From positions 1-22,702 of the forward strand of contig WTXI01000474.1 of NCBI GenBank assembly GCA_022376515.1: a stretch of 22,702 bases of DNA. Direction: 5' to 3'. This DNA is from Lactifluus volemus. Taxonomy: Eukaryota > Basidiomycota > Agaricomycetes > Russulales > Russulaceae. The notes beneath the pieces are model-generated. The model was not told where the DNA came from. It searched no databases and saw only the letters and a list, made by a program, of their open reading frames with translations. Shown here piece by piece: positions 8,218 through 18,652 of the stretch. Position numbers and translations under genes: made by a program. Position 1 is the stretch's first letter. Every line of letters starts with the position of its first letter.

Positions 8218-10774
8218 ATGTCTGACTCTGAGCAGGACGCGTCGGTCTTGGGTAAACGTGCTCGAAATGGCCCCGGAACTGATGTTCCCGAGGATGTTGA
8301 CATGAACCCATCATCAGTCGCCCAGGATGACGATGACAGCGACGACGACGTAGGGCCTATGCCAATGCCGGAAGGCACTCCGGCGGGCACAGGCACGAAA
8401 AAGAAGAGAAAAGGTGCGTAGTTGGGTACCAACATCCCTAAGCTTTCAAAGTCGTCCTCAAGCAGGTCCTTTCTTAACAGTTCTCCCACATGAAAAACTC
8501 TTCCTGGACCATCTGCCGAGCGCAGACAGGTACTACAAAAGCTTCATGCACCGCGACGTGATCAACTTTGTGGTCGTCACACGGTTCGTTCCCCCCTCTC
8601 CATTTTTAAAATTCCAGGTGCTCAAGCCAAAAAAAAATTCATTTAGTACGGATTTTGTCATTACAACGTCGGTCGATGGTCACTTGAAGCTGTGGAAGAA
8701 GCAAGAGACGGGGATCGAGTTCGTCAAGCATTACCGTGCACACATCACGACCATCGTCGGTGTCTCGGCGAGTGCGGACGGCGAGTTATTCGCGAGCATC
8801 GCTGACGATGGGAGTGCAAAAGTATTCGACGTTGTCAATTTCGGTGCGTCCTCGAGCTTTCTCCCCTGCCTTTGTCTGTTCTGACCACACAAACAGATAT
8901 GATCAATATGATCAAGCTTGGGTTCACGCCGAAAGCTTGTTGTTGGGTGCATAAGAGAGGCCAAGCGCAGGGGATCCTCGCCGTGTATGTTTCCAACCCC
9001 CCCTTTTTTTTGCCGTTTGTTCGTGGCAGCGGTTGCTTACGAACTTCATCAGCTCGGAACATAATTCGGGGAGTATTCGATTGTACGATGGTCGTGGGGA
9101 CGGAAAACCGTTGGAGACGGTGGAAAAGCTCCATCGGTTCCCGGTCCATTTGATGACGGTGCGTTTTCTGGTGTACCCCCTACGGTCCTCCGCTGACATC
9201 TCTAGAACAGTACAGTGACAGATTCGATAGCGTCATCTCGGCGGATGAAGGTGGCTTTGTCGAGTACTGGAGGCCGAGCGAGCAGTTCGAGTTGCCGAAC
9301 AACGTGCCCGGATTGTGGTCGTTCAAGAGCCAGACAGACTTGTACGAGTTCAAGAAAGTCCGTTCTCTTTCCCTTCCTCACCTGCCCCCCTCCCCTCCCT
9401 GACAGAACGTTTGCAGTCCAAATCAACGCCGACGTGTATCACACTCTCCCCAGACTCGTATTCATTTATCACATTCTCTCTGCCCGACCGACAAATCCGT
9501 ATCTTCTCATTCTTGACGGGAAAAATGACGAGAAAGTACGACGAGTCGCTCGCCGCGATTCAAGAGATGCAGCAGGCCGGCACGGCCGTGTACAAAGTTG
9601 ACGATATGGAGTTTGGTCGTCGCCTCGCGGTAGAAAAGGAACTCGAACTCCCAGGTCCGGACGGAAAGGTTCCTGGGGCATGGATCAACGCAGTCTGGGA
9701 TGAAAGCGGGGCGTTCGTGCTGTACCCGACGTTATTAGGGATCAAGGGTGAGGACACAATCTCCGGGTACAATGCATGCTTGATTGTTGAGTCGCGCCAG
9801 TTGTGAACACGGTGACAAATCGCGTCGTTCGGCTCTTGGGAAAGGACGAGACCGTACGTTGGGTGAACCTGAGTCTGTACCAAGGCGCACCTGCGAAGAA
9901 GGGCCTCACCACCGTCGCGATGGCAGCCTCCGCCAACCCCATCTTGGCGGACAAGGCAGTGCGTGATCCGACACTATTCTGCACGGGCCTCAAACGACAA
10001 CGCTTTTACATGTTCACGCGCAGCGAACCCGAGTACGTCCACCATTTTTAATAGGACTGTTTTTTTTTTTTTGGCTAACGTTCCATGCGCCGACGTGAAC
10101 AGAGACAGCAGCTCTAAATCTGGTGACAGAGACATCTTCAACGAGCGCCCGACCCGCGAAGAACAATCGATCGCCGCCACCGCGCCAGCCGCCACGTCGC
10201 GCGCGGCGGCGCTCGCGTCCTCCGCGACGATTCACACGACGCTGGGCGACATGCACCTACGCTTGTTCCCTCAGCAAGCCCCCAAGGCGGTCGAAAACTT
10301 TATAGGCCACGCGCGGAGCGGGTACTACGACGGCGTCCTCTTCCACCGCGTCATACCCAAATTTATGATCCAGACTGGAGATCCGCTCGGAGACGGTACC
10401 GGCGGGACTAGCATCTGGGATCGCGAATTTGAAGACGAGTTTTCGGACGAGTTGAAGCACGATCGGTACGTAATTGTTCGTTGGCCACACAAACAACTTT
10501 TTTTTTTTCCCCTTGACTTACACGACGTCTCTTTTCTTTTTTTTTTTTTGGGTCAAGGCCTTACACGATGAGTATGGCAAACGCCGGTCCGAACACGAAT
10601 GGATCACAATTCTTTATCACTACCAACGCGACGCCGTGGCTCGACAAGAAGCACACGATCTTTGGACGCGTTCTGTCTGGGCTGGAAACAGTGCACGCGA
10701 TCGAGAACGTGAAGACGAATAAGGCGGATAAGCCGTATGAGGATATCAAGATCACTAACGTCGATATCGAATAA
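8218..10774 (+). CDS. cyp15: WD40-cyclophilin peptidyl-prolyl isomerase (PPWD1/Cyp15 type)
   Basis: Ten exons (8218-8413, 8481-8583, 8647-8843, 8897-8984, 9053-9158, 9211-9357, 9417-9747, 9801-10032, 10103-10465, 10558-10774) encode 659 residues. The N-terminus is acidic and ends in a basic KKKRKG stretch that may act as a nuclear signal. WD40-like blades follow from about residue 85 to 460 ([35 protein letters not shown]). A linker leads to a cyclophilin domain at about 510-658. The catalytic set is complete: Arg549 in FHRVIP, Phe554 and Gln557 in FMIQTGD, Phe607 in GSQFFITT, and Trp615, the usual cyclosporin-contact residue. PPWD1 proteins catalyse proline isomerisation and associate with late spliceosomes in the nucleus. 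The gene ends 360 bases from the convergent stop of the next gene. Confidence 0.95.
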
Positions 10775-11133
10775 GTCTGGACGCGCGTAATCCACTCTTT
10801 TTGCGTAACGGTATCTTTTGGGCCAGCGCTTGTACATCACGTCTCGAGCTTTCCAGACACGGCCATAACCTCTAGATTCTGGTCATGAGACGTCAGTACT
10901 GTGCGCTCGTTCGTCACCGTCTCGACCAGTCCAGACCGTTTACGTGGGATTGGATGGGCAAAACCTTCTGGGTGTGAGTTTACACATCTCTGGGGCGGCC
11001 TGCAGATGTCATCTATTCCTTGAATTGCTTTCCAAACGTATTCAATATCTTGCACTACATCTGTACAGGACCACCGACCATGATATGAAAGAGAGAAAAA
11101 GAGAAGGAATGGAGAAGCCCTCAGCCAGGGATT
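10775..11133. other. Convergent 3' intergenic region
   Basis: There are 359 bases between two stop codons facing each other. They must hold both 3' untranslated regions. No open frame with recognisable content and no clear structural element was found. Confidence 0.5.
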
Positions 11134-12205
11134 TCATTCATACACCTCCTCTGGCTCCGTCATGCCGTCATCGTCAAGATCATCCCATGGCACATCGGTT
11201 TCCTCCCACCTGATAAGCGTTTGAGCACGCATAGAATGGAATAAGGAGAAAAGACTCTGTGCTCACGCTTCTCTTCCGAGGCCCGAAGGATTCATCTCAT
11301 CCCTCCTCAATAGAGGCCGTCGTACTGACTTGAGAGAAAAGAGCGGGGTATAGGACCCGCTTGGTCGGTATACGGAGTGACAGATGCCAGAAGTGCCCTG
11401 GGAAGACCAGATAAATGGCGCTTGTGGGGGCATATTGACTCCTGGAGTTGGACGGTTCAGGTTCGCGTGCAGGCTAATTGTAACTTGCTCGCTCGCTGAA
11501 AGAGAAAAGAAACGCGACGGGTTTTTATTAATAACTCGTTGACGAGAGCCGTCGTCAACAAGACACTCACTTTTGTTAGAGAGGTACATGAAGAAACCGG
11601 GCGAGTTGTACACCTCATATATTACCGACTTTCCCTTGAGAGCAGTGAAGCGGCGCTTGAGAGCTTCGTCGAAGAATCCCTTGGGGACGGTGCTCAATCT
11701 TGGACTATGCATCGCCATGACTGCACCACGCCTCGCGTTGAACTGCCACTGACGCGTAAAGACGAGGCCTGGTGCGGGGTTTCTGCAAATTTCCGATTTC
11801 GGATGAGGAAGATATCATTGGTGGTGGACGGGGACAGATGCGAAAACAAAAGAATGCTCACGCTGCCACCGCGGCTGGGACAGGCTTTCCCCGCACTTCG
11901 TATGAGTGGATCAGATACTCCTCAGGTTCGGCTTTCTCAACGAGAGGGTACTGATCGGCGAGGGGTTTAAGCTCTGGATGTGTGTAGATATTGCCCTCCG
12001 TCATCCACTCTCCAGTCTTTTTGTCTATGGTGCCAAACTCGCCGGCCTGTTGTTGGTGTTATAGTGATAGACGGATCAAGCGAAATGAACGCCATACGAG
12101 AATGATCTTTGGAGGGTCCCAGTTGGGCCACTTTGAGTCGGCCTCTTTTATCAGGTCGACAAACTTGCGCTGAGAACGTACTTTGGGCCACGGGTAAACT
12201 GACAT
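11134..12205 (-). CDS. Uncharacterised fungal protein, paralog 1
   Basis: On the minus strand five exons (12205-12098, 12046-11862, 11782-11571, 11495-11267, 11209-11134) encode 269 residues. The N-terminus is a short helix (RKFVDLIKEADSKWPNWDP). A GTIDKKTGEWMTEGNIY segment follows, then a core with RQWQFNARRGAVMAMH, SVIYEVYNSPGFFMYLSNK and a Ser/Pro-rich WSSQGTSGI stretch. The tail is WEETDVPWDDLDDDG. The neighbour at 12770-13814 has the same order of motifs and the same four splice positions up to the tail exon, which validates both models. There is no signal peptide or strong membrane segment. I know this layout only from uncharacterised basidiomycete proteins and assign no function. The acidic tail with two tryptophans could be an interaction peptide (inference). 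A TATA box lies at 12251-12257. Confidence 0.8.
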
Positions 12206-12769
12206 TGTGGTGAAAGGGCGCAGGCGGGTATCAAGCAGTGAGGGTGGGACTTTTATAGTATACTGGTTCCTAGGATAGCAGTTCATTGGGTTTCATTAGC
12301 CGCTCTAATTTAGCTTTCTTGGGGAAATCGTATCACTGCCTTACGCATCTGGCCTTTCCATCGAACGTGCCATGTTAATCGGTGAGATCGATTGTGAAGA
12401 ATGAAAAACGGGGTTGCGATGACCTTCAGGCTGTTCCCTAGCAGGCGGCGCCGCTCGCACACAACGCCTTGTCGAGCCGCAGCAGCGTCGAGAACGCCTC
12501 CGCACTCGAGGCCAGTTATTATTAGTATTGTTGTTTTCATTCCCTTATGGTTTCCTGGTTGCCCCAAAAGGCTCGCAATGCCCGGGAACGAACTAGATAG
12601 CCCGATTCGAGTCGATCTCGCCTTGAGAGTGCCGGGATTCCGTGAAGCACAGCAAACCTGCGTACTTTAGGGTTATATGTAGTCGAACATGTGGACAGCT
12701 GTACATATTCATCGAAACTGAAATCAACGCAAACAAGCCCTCGATTCGGGGAGGTTAGTATCGGTTTGG
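12206..12769. other. Intergenic region between the two paralogs
   Basis: There are 564 bases between the start of paralog 1 and the stop of paralog 2. They hold the promoter of paralog 1 (TATA at 12251-12257, minus strand). A minus-strand frame to 12537 runs on from the last exon of paralog 2, but it is better explained as unspliced read-through. Nothing else is recognisable. Confidence 0.5.
12251..12257 (-). promoter_or_regulatory. TATA box of paralog 1
   Basis: Read on the minus strand this is TATAAAA, 46 bases before the ATG at 12205. Confidence 0.6.
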
Positions 12770-13814
12770 TTATTTCTCGCCAATATACTTCGAATGTATT
12801 AGCTTGCCTGCCGCAAAATTGGTATGTAGTACTCACCCATTCGCCCTCTGCATCTGGAATTTCATTCCCGTCATCATCGAGCTCATCCCAAGGTACGTCT
12901 GTACTAGCCCAACTAAAAACGGTTCCGTAAGCATCGAGGCAAAGAAAAAAGGCGCGTTACATCTTCTCATCTGGTGGCCTGCCATCTCGTCTTGGACGCG
13001 GGTTCCTTTTTCGAATGTTTTGAAGGTGGAACAATGGGAGATAGCCTTCATTGGGGAGACTGCCAAATTGGTATATGCCGACGTTACCCTCAGCATACCA
13101 TCCGGTCTCCTGCCCAGATCCCGCATTGGGGGCGCGCAAGGCGATCCTTACGTGCTCGTTAGCTACATTGGGAAGTGTCGTCGATACCTTGTCCTTTACA
13201 ACTGTGTTAATTGCTCACTCTGATTAGACATATACATGGCGAATGCGGGACACCACCACACGCTTGTGACAATGTTTTTTCCCCTGACCTCCCGTGGGCC
13301 AGAGGTCAGGGTGATATCAAGGAAGGCGCGAGGGATGCTGATCTTTCGAGCACGATACATGACCAGGAAAGCCGCCCGAGCGTCCTTGAATTTCCACTGG
13401 GACTTGTAGACTATATCCGACAGATCACCGAAATTCCTAGTACTGAACGTGAGGAGAACAGTGGATTGGTAAATACCTGGATTCTTACGGCAGGGTACTC
13501 ATGCGTGCGGTAAAATTGGTATCGATTCTGTGTTCATATTCTGGTTCATCAACTTGGGGAGGATAGTCCTTCATGAGGGAAGCTAAGTGTTCGTCTCGGT
13601 AAATGTTACCCTCGCAAATGAACTGGCCAGTCTCCCGGTCAAATTGACCAAAGTCTCCGACCTTGATAGGTCAAACATATCTTCTTTGTTGAGTAGATAG
13701 CTAGAAGCCCACCTCTATGCGTTTCAGTGGGTTCCAGTTCGGACATTTTCCAGAAATTCCTTGGATTAGATCGACATATTTGCGGCAGGCTCGCGCCTGG
13801 GTGATGGGAGTCAT
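12770..13814 (-). CDS. Uncharacterised fungal protein, paralog 2
   Basis: On the minus strand six exons (13814-13713, 13661-13489, 13442-13219, 13162-12961, 12912-12837, 12787-12770) encode 264 residues. The order of motifs follows paralog 1: RKYVDLIQGISGKCPNWNP, QFDRETGQFICEGNIY, KSQWKFKDARAAFLVMYR, WWCPAFAMYMSNQ, a Gly-rich stretch, GYLPLFHLQNI, and the tail WASTDVPWDELDDDG. The last 18-nt exon is the least certain part. It relies on a GTGAGT donor at 12836, a CTAAT branch site and an AAG acceptor; without it the frame would read on to 12537. Function is unknown. The two genes are a head-to-tail tandem pair, diverged far more than the membrane protein array, so the duplication is older. An ATATATAT box lies 46 bases upstream of the ATG. 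Confidence 0.77.
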
Positions 13815-13860
13815 CGTAGGGAAGTGAGAAGGGTGGGTGTGATTGACTAGCTGGGTTCAC

Positions 13861-13868
13861 ATATATAT
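13861..13868 (-). promoter_or_regulatory. TATA-like box of paralog 2
   Basis: ATATATAT ends 46 bases upstream of the minus-strand ATG at 13814. This is the same spacing as the TATA box of paralog 1. Confidence 0.45.
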
Positions 13869-14141
13869 GGTGGCTGTTGGAGTATTGCCATTTTGACAAG
13901 TGAAAGCGCTGAAACGTCGATCGCGCTTCGAATCAAGTATCACAAGCACAAGAGGAAGCCATCGACCCTTACTAGTAGTAGTAGTTGGACCCCTGTCGAC
14001 AGGAGTACCGGACCGAACTGATATGGCTGCTACTCATGGAGGCCGACACTAGCCGACACCAGCCGAGGCTTCCCTGGCCACCCAGGCCCGCCTCGGACAC
14101 GTCCAGGCCCATGTTCTACTCCAACGCCAAAGCAAAAAAGA

Positions 14142-14148
14142 TATAAAA
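14142..14148 (+). promoter_or_regulatory. TATA box of pyruvate decarboxylase
   Basis: TATAAAA lies 35 bases before the ATG at 14177. Confidence 0.65.
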
Positions 14149-14176
14149 AGAGCTGGTTTGATTCCATCATTGTGTC

Positions 14177-16512
14177 ATGGCCAACGAAACTCAAGACAGT
14201 ATCTCTATCGGAGATTATCTCCTCGAGAGGTTGTCTCAACTTGGTGCTCAGGCAAGGCCATCCCCATCTCATGTCTCCTCAGATATTAAAGTCGACCTCT
14301 AGTCGCTATTCGGTGTTCCCGGCGACTTCAATCTCGGTGTGTCTATTGATTTGTTTTCCCTGAATATTACGTTGACCACTGCTCAGGATTCTTGGTATGT
14401 CTGATACTCTCTTATCATACCTTTCCTTAGTATCCTTTTAGGATCTTGTCGAAGACCACCCGAAGATCAATTGGGTTGGAAACTGGTACACGCTCATTGT
14501 TTATACCGCACCTAATGTGTTGACCCCTATTCCAGTAATGAACTGAATGCCGCTTACGCTGCAGACGGCTATGCCCGTGTTAAGCATGGCAGCCACGGTA
14601 TAGGTGCCGTTCTCACCACGTATGTCGCATATCCGACACTTTTCCTCTCTCTGGCCATTTATCGCAGCTCTCTGCAGCTTTGGGGTTGGTGAGCTTAGTG
14701 CTATCAATGGGATAGCTGGTGGTACGTCATCGTTTGTGTTGCTATGTTTTCCTCCGGTTGATGATCCTCCATGCGCGTCTTAAGCCTTCTCCGAACAAGT
14801 ACCCATCGTACACATAGCGGGAGTCCCAAGTACTGGGCAACAAAAGCTCAAGCCTATGCTTCACCACACTCTTGGTGACGGGAGGTACGAGATGTTCCCA
14901 TCAATGGTTCTTCTTGGCACCTACACTCTTTTAGATATGATGCGTATCTAAAGGCAGCTCAGCAGTTCACGCACTCTCAAGGTGCCATCTTCGACGCTAT
15001 TTCCGCGGCGTCCGAGATTGACCGCGTTCTAACTGACTGCATCTCATCTGTAGGTTGCCCCGTTGCTGTACCGCACTGTTAGCTCACCCATCTGTACCAG
15101 GCTCGTCCGGTTTATCTTACCCTTCCCACCGACAGGGTTTTCACCAAAATTCCCCGCGGCAAGCTGGACACACCCCTCTCCGCCATGCCTCTACAGAACG
15201 ACCCGGCAACAGAGGAGTTCGTTCTCAATGAGATCCAACAACTTGTGGAGAAAGCTGGTTCGGAGGTAATCATTCTCGTCGATGCGTGTACAATTCGACA
15301 TGATGTCACGGAAGAAGTCTGGGACCTCATACAGCGTACTGGGTTCCCCGTTTATTCCGCGCCCATGGGTAAAGCGGCCATATCAGAGGATTCCGAACGC
15401 TTTGGTGGTGTCAGTTGTCGTCTCTTGTGGCTCACTAGATTTGGGGCTAATGTTGTTCGAGTAGATCTACATCGGCTCCAGCTCACATCTGGAAATAAAG
15501 GACAAGGTGGAAAGTGCAAAACTTGTTCTCTCTATTGGCAGCCTCAAATCAGACTTCAACACTGGAAACTTCACATACCGCACTTCACGTGCAACCACTG
15601 TCGAGGTAAGGGAATCATCCCTCATCACACACACGCATCCCACCCACATCGTACTAGTTGCATTCGGATCACACGCGCGTGCAGTATGCCATCTTCCCTG
15701 GGCTTGGAATGAAGCACCTGCTTCCCAGGCTTACCGCCCGCTTGCATCCACTTGATTCGCCTGCTTCCCGCGCTAGTGTCCCTCCATTCCGCGCACTTCT
15801 CCCTAAAGCCGGTGAAGATCCTCTTGGCGAAGAGGTCATATCTCATCTCTATTTGTGGCCACGTATGTCACAGTTTCTTTGCCCCGAGGATGTGATTGTC
15901 GCCGAGACTGGCACGTCGAATTTTGGTGCACTTGAGATGTCGTTACCACCCAAGTCGATCTATCTCTCGCAGATTCTTTGGGGTAGCATTGGCTGGGCGA
16001 CGGGTGCAGCCGTAGGAGCGGCATTGGCAGCGCGCGAAAGACAGCTGAAGGGTAGAACCTTGCTGTTCACTGGCGATGGAAGCCTGCAACTTACCGTGCA
16101 GGAGCTGTCAACAGCTATGCGACACGGCCTTACCCCTATCCTCTTTGTGCTGAACAACAATGGATACACTATTGAGCGACTGTTACACGGAAAAGATCGT
16201 CATTACAACGATATCGTTAATTGGTACGTCTTAGCCTCTCCCAAAAGGACCTTGCAAAATTAAGATTTTTTTAGGAAATGGACACAGCTCCTTGACGTGC
16301 TGGCTCCGGAGAAAATTTCGCCAAAGCCAAAGTCGTACACTGTGCGGACGAAGAGTGAACTCGACGCGCTGTTGAACGATAAATCATTTGCAAGCGCCAC
16401 TTGTATCCAACTTGTGGAGATTATGATGGACAAATACGATGCCCCTCTGGCGCTGGTGCGCCAAGCCGAGTTGAGCGGGAAAACAAACCACTACGGAGCC
16501 GAGATAATGTGA
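14177..16512 (+). CDS. PDC1: Pyruvate decarboxylase
   Basis: Twelve exons (14177-14251, 14303-14336, 14387-14394, 14442-14485, 14536-14619, 14678-14721, 14785-14884, 14935-15049, 15101-15409, 15465-15605, 15658-16223, 16275-16512) encode 585 residues, the usual family length. The enzyme splits pyruvate into acetaldehyde and CO2 using thiamine diphosphate and Mg2+ in the cytosol, feeding ethanol fermentation. The catalytic residues of yeast Pdc1 are all present: Asp33 in GVPGDFN, Glu56 in NCNELNAAYAADGYAR, His123-His124 in MLHHTLGDG, and Glu491 in NNNGYTIE. The cofactor motif GDGS is at 457-460. Exon 3 is only 8 nt yet supplies residues of the conserved LGFLDLVEDHP. Intron 1 starts with GC (CAG|GCAAGG). 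Either feature could make automatic annotation split this gene. Most exons are at the 5' end, and the catalytic C-terminal half is nearly intron-free. Confidence 0.95.
14252..14302 (+). other. GC-AG intron in pyruvate decarboxylase
   Basis: The donor is CAG|GCAAGG and the acceptor CTCTAG. Splicing here joins LGAQ to SLFGVPGDFN in frame. No GT donor nearby gives that join. Confidence 0.8.
14387..14394 (+). other. 8-nt microexon in pyruvate decarboxylase
   Basis: GATTCTTG is flanked by an acceptor (GCTCAG, intron of 50 nt) and a donor (GTATGT, intron of 47 nt). It supplies the Gly-Phe-Leu of the conserved LGFLDLVEDHP and keeps the frame. Skipping it would shift the frame. Confidence 0.85.
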
Positions 16513-16624
16513 AAGCTGTGATGTAGGATAACGGAAAAGAGAGAAAGGTAGACAGGTAAACAGAACAAGGAAGTGTACGGTACCGAAGTAAAGTTGTACT
16601 TTAATACGATCACGTGCAGGCTCA

Positions 16625-16647
16625 TTGATCACGCGCGTCGTGATCAA
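16625..16647. repeat. Perfect 9-bp-arm palindrome
   Basis: TTGATCACG and CGTGATCAA flank a 5-base centre (16634-16638). It lies between the pyruvate decarboxylase stop (16512) and the kinase start (16763). It could be a dyad binding site for a transcription factor or a structure in a 3' untranslated region. Confidence 0.5.
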
Positions 16648-16762
16648 GACGCGACCACCGACCTGAAAACGAACTGCTGGACGCTAGCCGAAGCGCTAAG
16701 TCATTTCGACCACTTCAACATTCGATCCTTGTCTTGTTGCCGTGTCGCAAAAGTCTATAACC

Positions 16763-18652
16763 ATGTCCAACATGCCAGAAATTCCCTTCCCTCCGCAAAT
16801 CGGAAATTACCTCCTTGGGTCGCCACTTGGTTCGGGCGTATCGGGTGCGTTCAGGGCCATCGTTGCCCCCCCTGCCCCCCGAGCAATACCAAACTGTCAT
16901 CCTGACGGGGTTCACAGGATCTACATTCCGTGCTACACACGTGTATACCGGGCAGGTCGTCGCGCTCAAAGTCCAGCTTATCAATGTTTCGTATCCATCT
17001 AACGCACGCGAACGTACCATCTATCCATTACTACAGGGAGGTGTTGGCATGCCCAACCTATGGGATTCGGGAGTATGGGGCTACTGGGACTATCTAGCGA
17101 TGGATCTATTAGGAAACAGTATCGACAAACTATATAGAAAAGCGGGGAAGAACGTGATGGATCTCCGGAGCGCTTGTTCGATCGCTGTTCAACTGGTGCG
17201 TTCCCCATCCCCATCCCCACTCCCGGGCGCTGAGATAGTTTTGTTCTTTAGATCTCGCGGCTGGAGTTTATGCACTCGCGTGGCGTGCTACATCGGGACA
17301 TCCAGCTGGGAAATCTCGTCGTTGGCCTCGAGCCAAGACAGGACATGATATACATGATCGACTTTGGCTTTGCAAAGCGATACATCGACAACAAGCAAAG
17401 ACACATCTCGAACCGACAGGAGGGAAGTTTTATCGGGAACTACTGGTTCTCCAGCGTGAACGTGCATTGCCGGGGTAAAAGTGCGCGCACAGTTTTTTCT
17501 CGAGGAGTTTGGTCCCCCTTGCTCAACGGCTTGTCGCACATATAGCATGTTCAAGACGAGACGACCTCGAGTCGGCCGCCCTCCTGCTGCTCCACATATT
17601 GACGCCAGGTGGTTTACCATGGACGCGGCGTGGCGTGCCACGTGATGAGGCGGCGCACGACCGTCTGAAACGGGAAAAGCGGGCGGCGCTCCCGGAGGAC
17701 CTGGCACGTGGCCTCCCCGGTGAATTCGCGGATTTCTTGCGGTATTGCCGAAGTCTCCAGTTTACGCAAGAGCCGAATTACAGACACTGGCGGAGGCGCT
17801 TCCGTACGATAGCAAGTGAGCTCGGGTATCAGGACATTGATCGATTTATCTGGCCAGTACCGCCGGCTCCTGTGGTGAGCTCTACATCTGGTCAGGGACG
17901 GAAGCATATAGATACTGAAAGGTCGGAAACAGCGACCGTCCAAGCCCCGATCCCATCTCAGTCAACTTGGTGGTGGTGATCCACACGTGGCGGAATTATT
18001 GCAAGGGCTGGCACAACTGAAGATTAACAACAGCGACAACAGAGAGAATTTAGCTCGGCCGGTGCTCGGAGACAGAAAGAATGTGCAAGATAACGATCGA
18101 AGCCCAGCGATCCCGATAAAAAAGGGCGATGTGACCGAATTGATCGTCATCACGAATCGTTCCTTATCTCTAAGAGGAGAGCAGGGGCCCGCTGCGCACC
18201 GGTACAACAAGGCAGCGCGCATCACCAAGCTCACGCAGGCAGCAGGACAGGCGATAGACAATAGAGCATTGGCGCGGATCATGGCCGATTTTGTCAAGGT
18301 GCTGCAGAGTTCGAGCTCGAGAACGCTGACGCGGGAAGGGTTCGCGTTCCTCGACGCGCTACACAAGCAACTTGTAGATCCATCGGTGTTTATCGTGCCA
18401 TTGCGGACGAGCAAGCCACGGTTGCCACGCTCGCAGCAACCAACACCCTCAACCGAGGCGCCACAAGAACGACGGAGCAGGTTGAACGTCATGCGGGCGT
18501 CATTAGCCGAGGCCAAGGATAACGCGACGCTGGCAGGGTTGGTGGCCGAATTTGGAACGTTGACCGACAAAACGGCGGGAAGAAAATTGACCAAGGATGG
18601 AATGGCATTTCTGGAAGGTGTAGCGGATCGTTTGCTTGTCGTACGCGTGTGA
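16763..18652 (+). CDS. Casein kinase 1-like protein kinase with C-terminal extension
   Basis: Exons 16763-16844, 16918-17195, 17252-17480 and 17546-17921 encode the kinase; 17962-18652 is inferred as the last exon, giving 551 residues. The glycine loop is Gly23-x-Gly25-x-x-Gly28 and the ATP-binding Lys is at 45 in VALKVQ. The catalytic loop is HRDIQLGN (134-141), with Gln where most kinases have Lys, and DFG is at 157-159. CK1-family features follow: GNYWFSSVNVHCRG, SRRDDLES, LPWTRRGVP. The last exon depends on a short 40-nt intron (17922-17961). Without it the protein ends at 17979 with a WWW tail, and 17962-18652 would lack a start codon. The extension carries two copies of an about 33-residue module near 429-461 and 513-544. 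This is a CK1-like kinase of a group expanded in Agaricomycetes. Substrates are unknown. Confidence 0.85.

Larger units (their letters stand above)
13815..14176. promoter_or_regulatory. Divergent promoter between paralog 2 and pyruvate decarboxylase
   Basis: These 362 bases separate two genes read away from each other. A TATA-like box lies at each end (13861-13868 minus, 14142-14148 plus). Between them are a perfect 12-bp palindrome, CCTGTCGACAGG at 13992-14003, and a repeated GTA run near 13970. A shared control region is possible but is inference. Confidence 0.5.

Noticed and set aside
8076..8489. Minus-strand frame of 137 codons over the start of the WD40-cyclophilin gene.
   Set aside because: It lies opposite the coding exon, is low in complexity, and mirrors the acidic codons of the real protein.
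12537..12836. Minus-strand open frame running on from the last exon of paralog 2.
   Set aside because: It begins at a GTGAGT splice donor and has no counterpart in paralog 1, so it is best seen as intron plus downstream sequence.
14172..14363. Alternative plus-strand frame over the first exons of pyruvate decarboxylase.
   Set aside because: It has no ATG start and no family match, while the spliced frame from 14177 gives a complete enzyme.
17509..17545. Upstream extension of kinase exon 4 as an independent gene start.
   Set aside because: It lies in an intron. Conserved kinase residues continue from exon 3 through the splice at 17480/17546.
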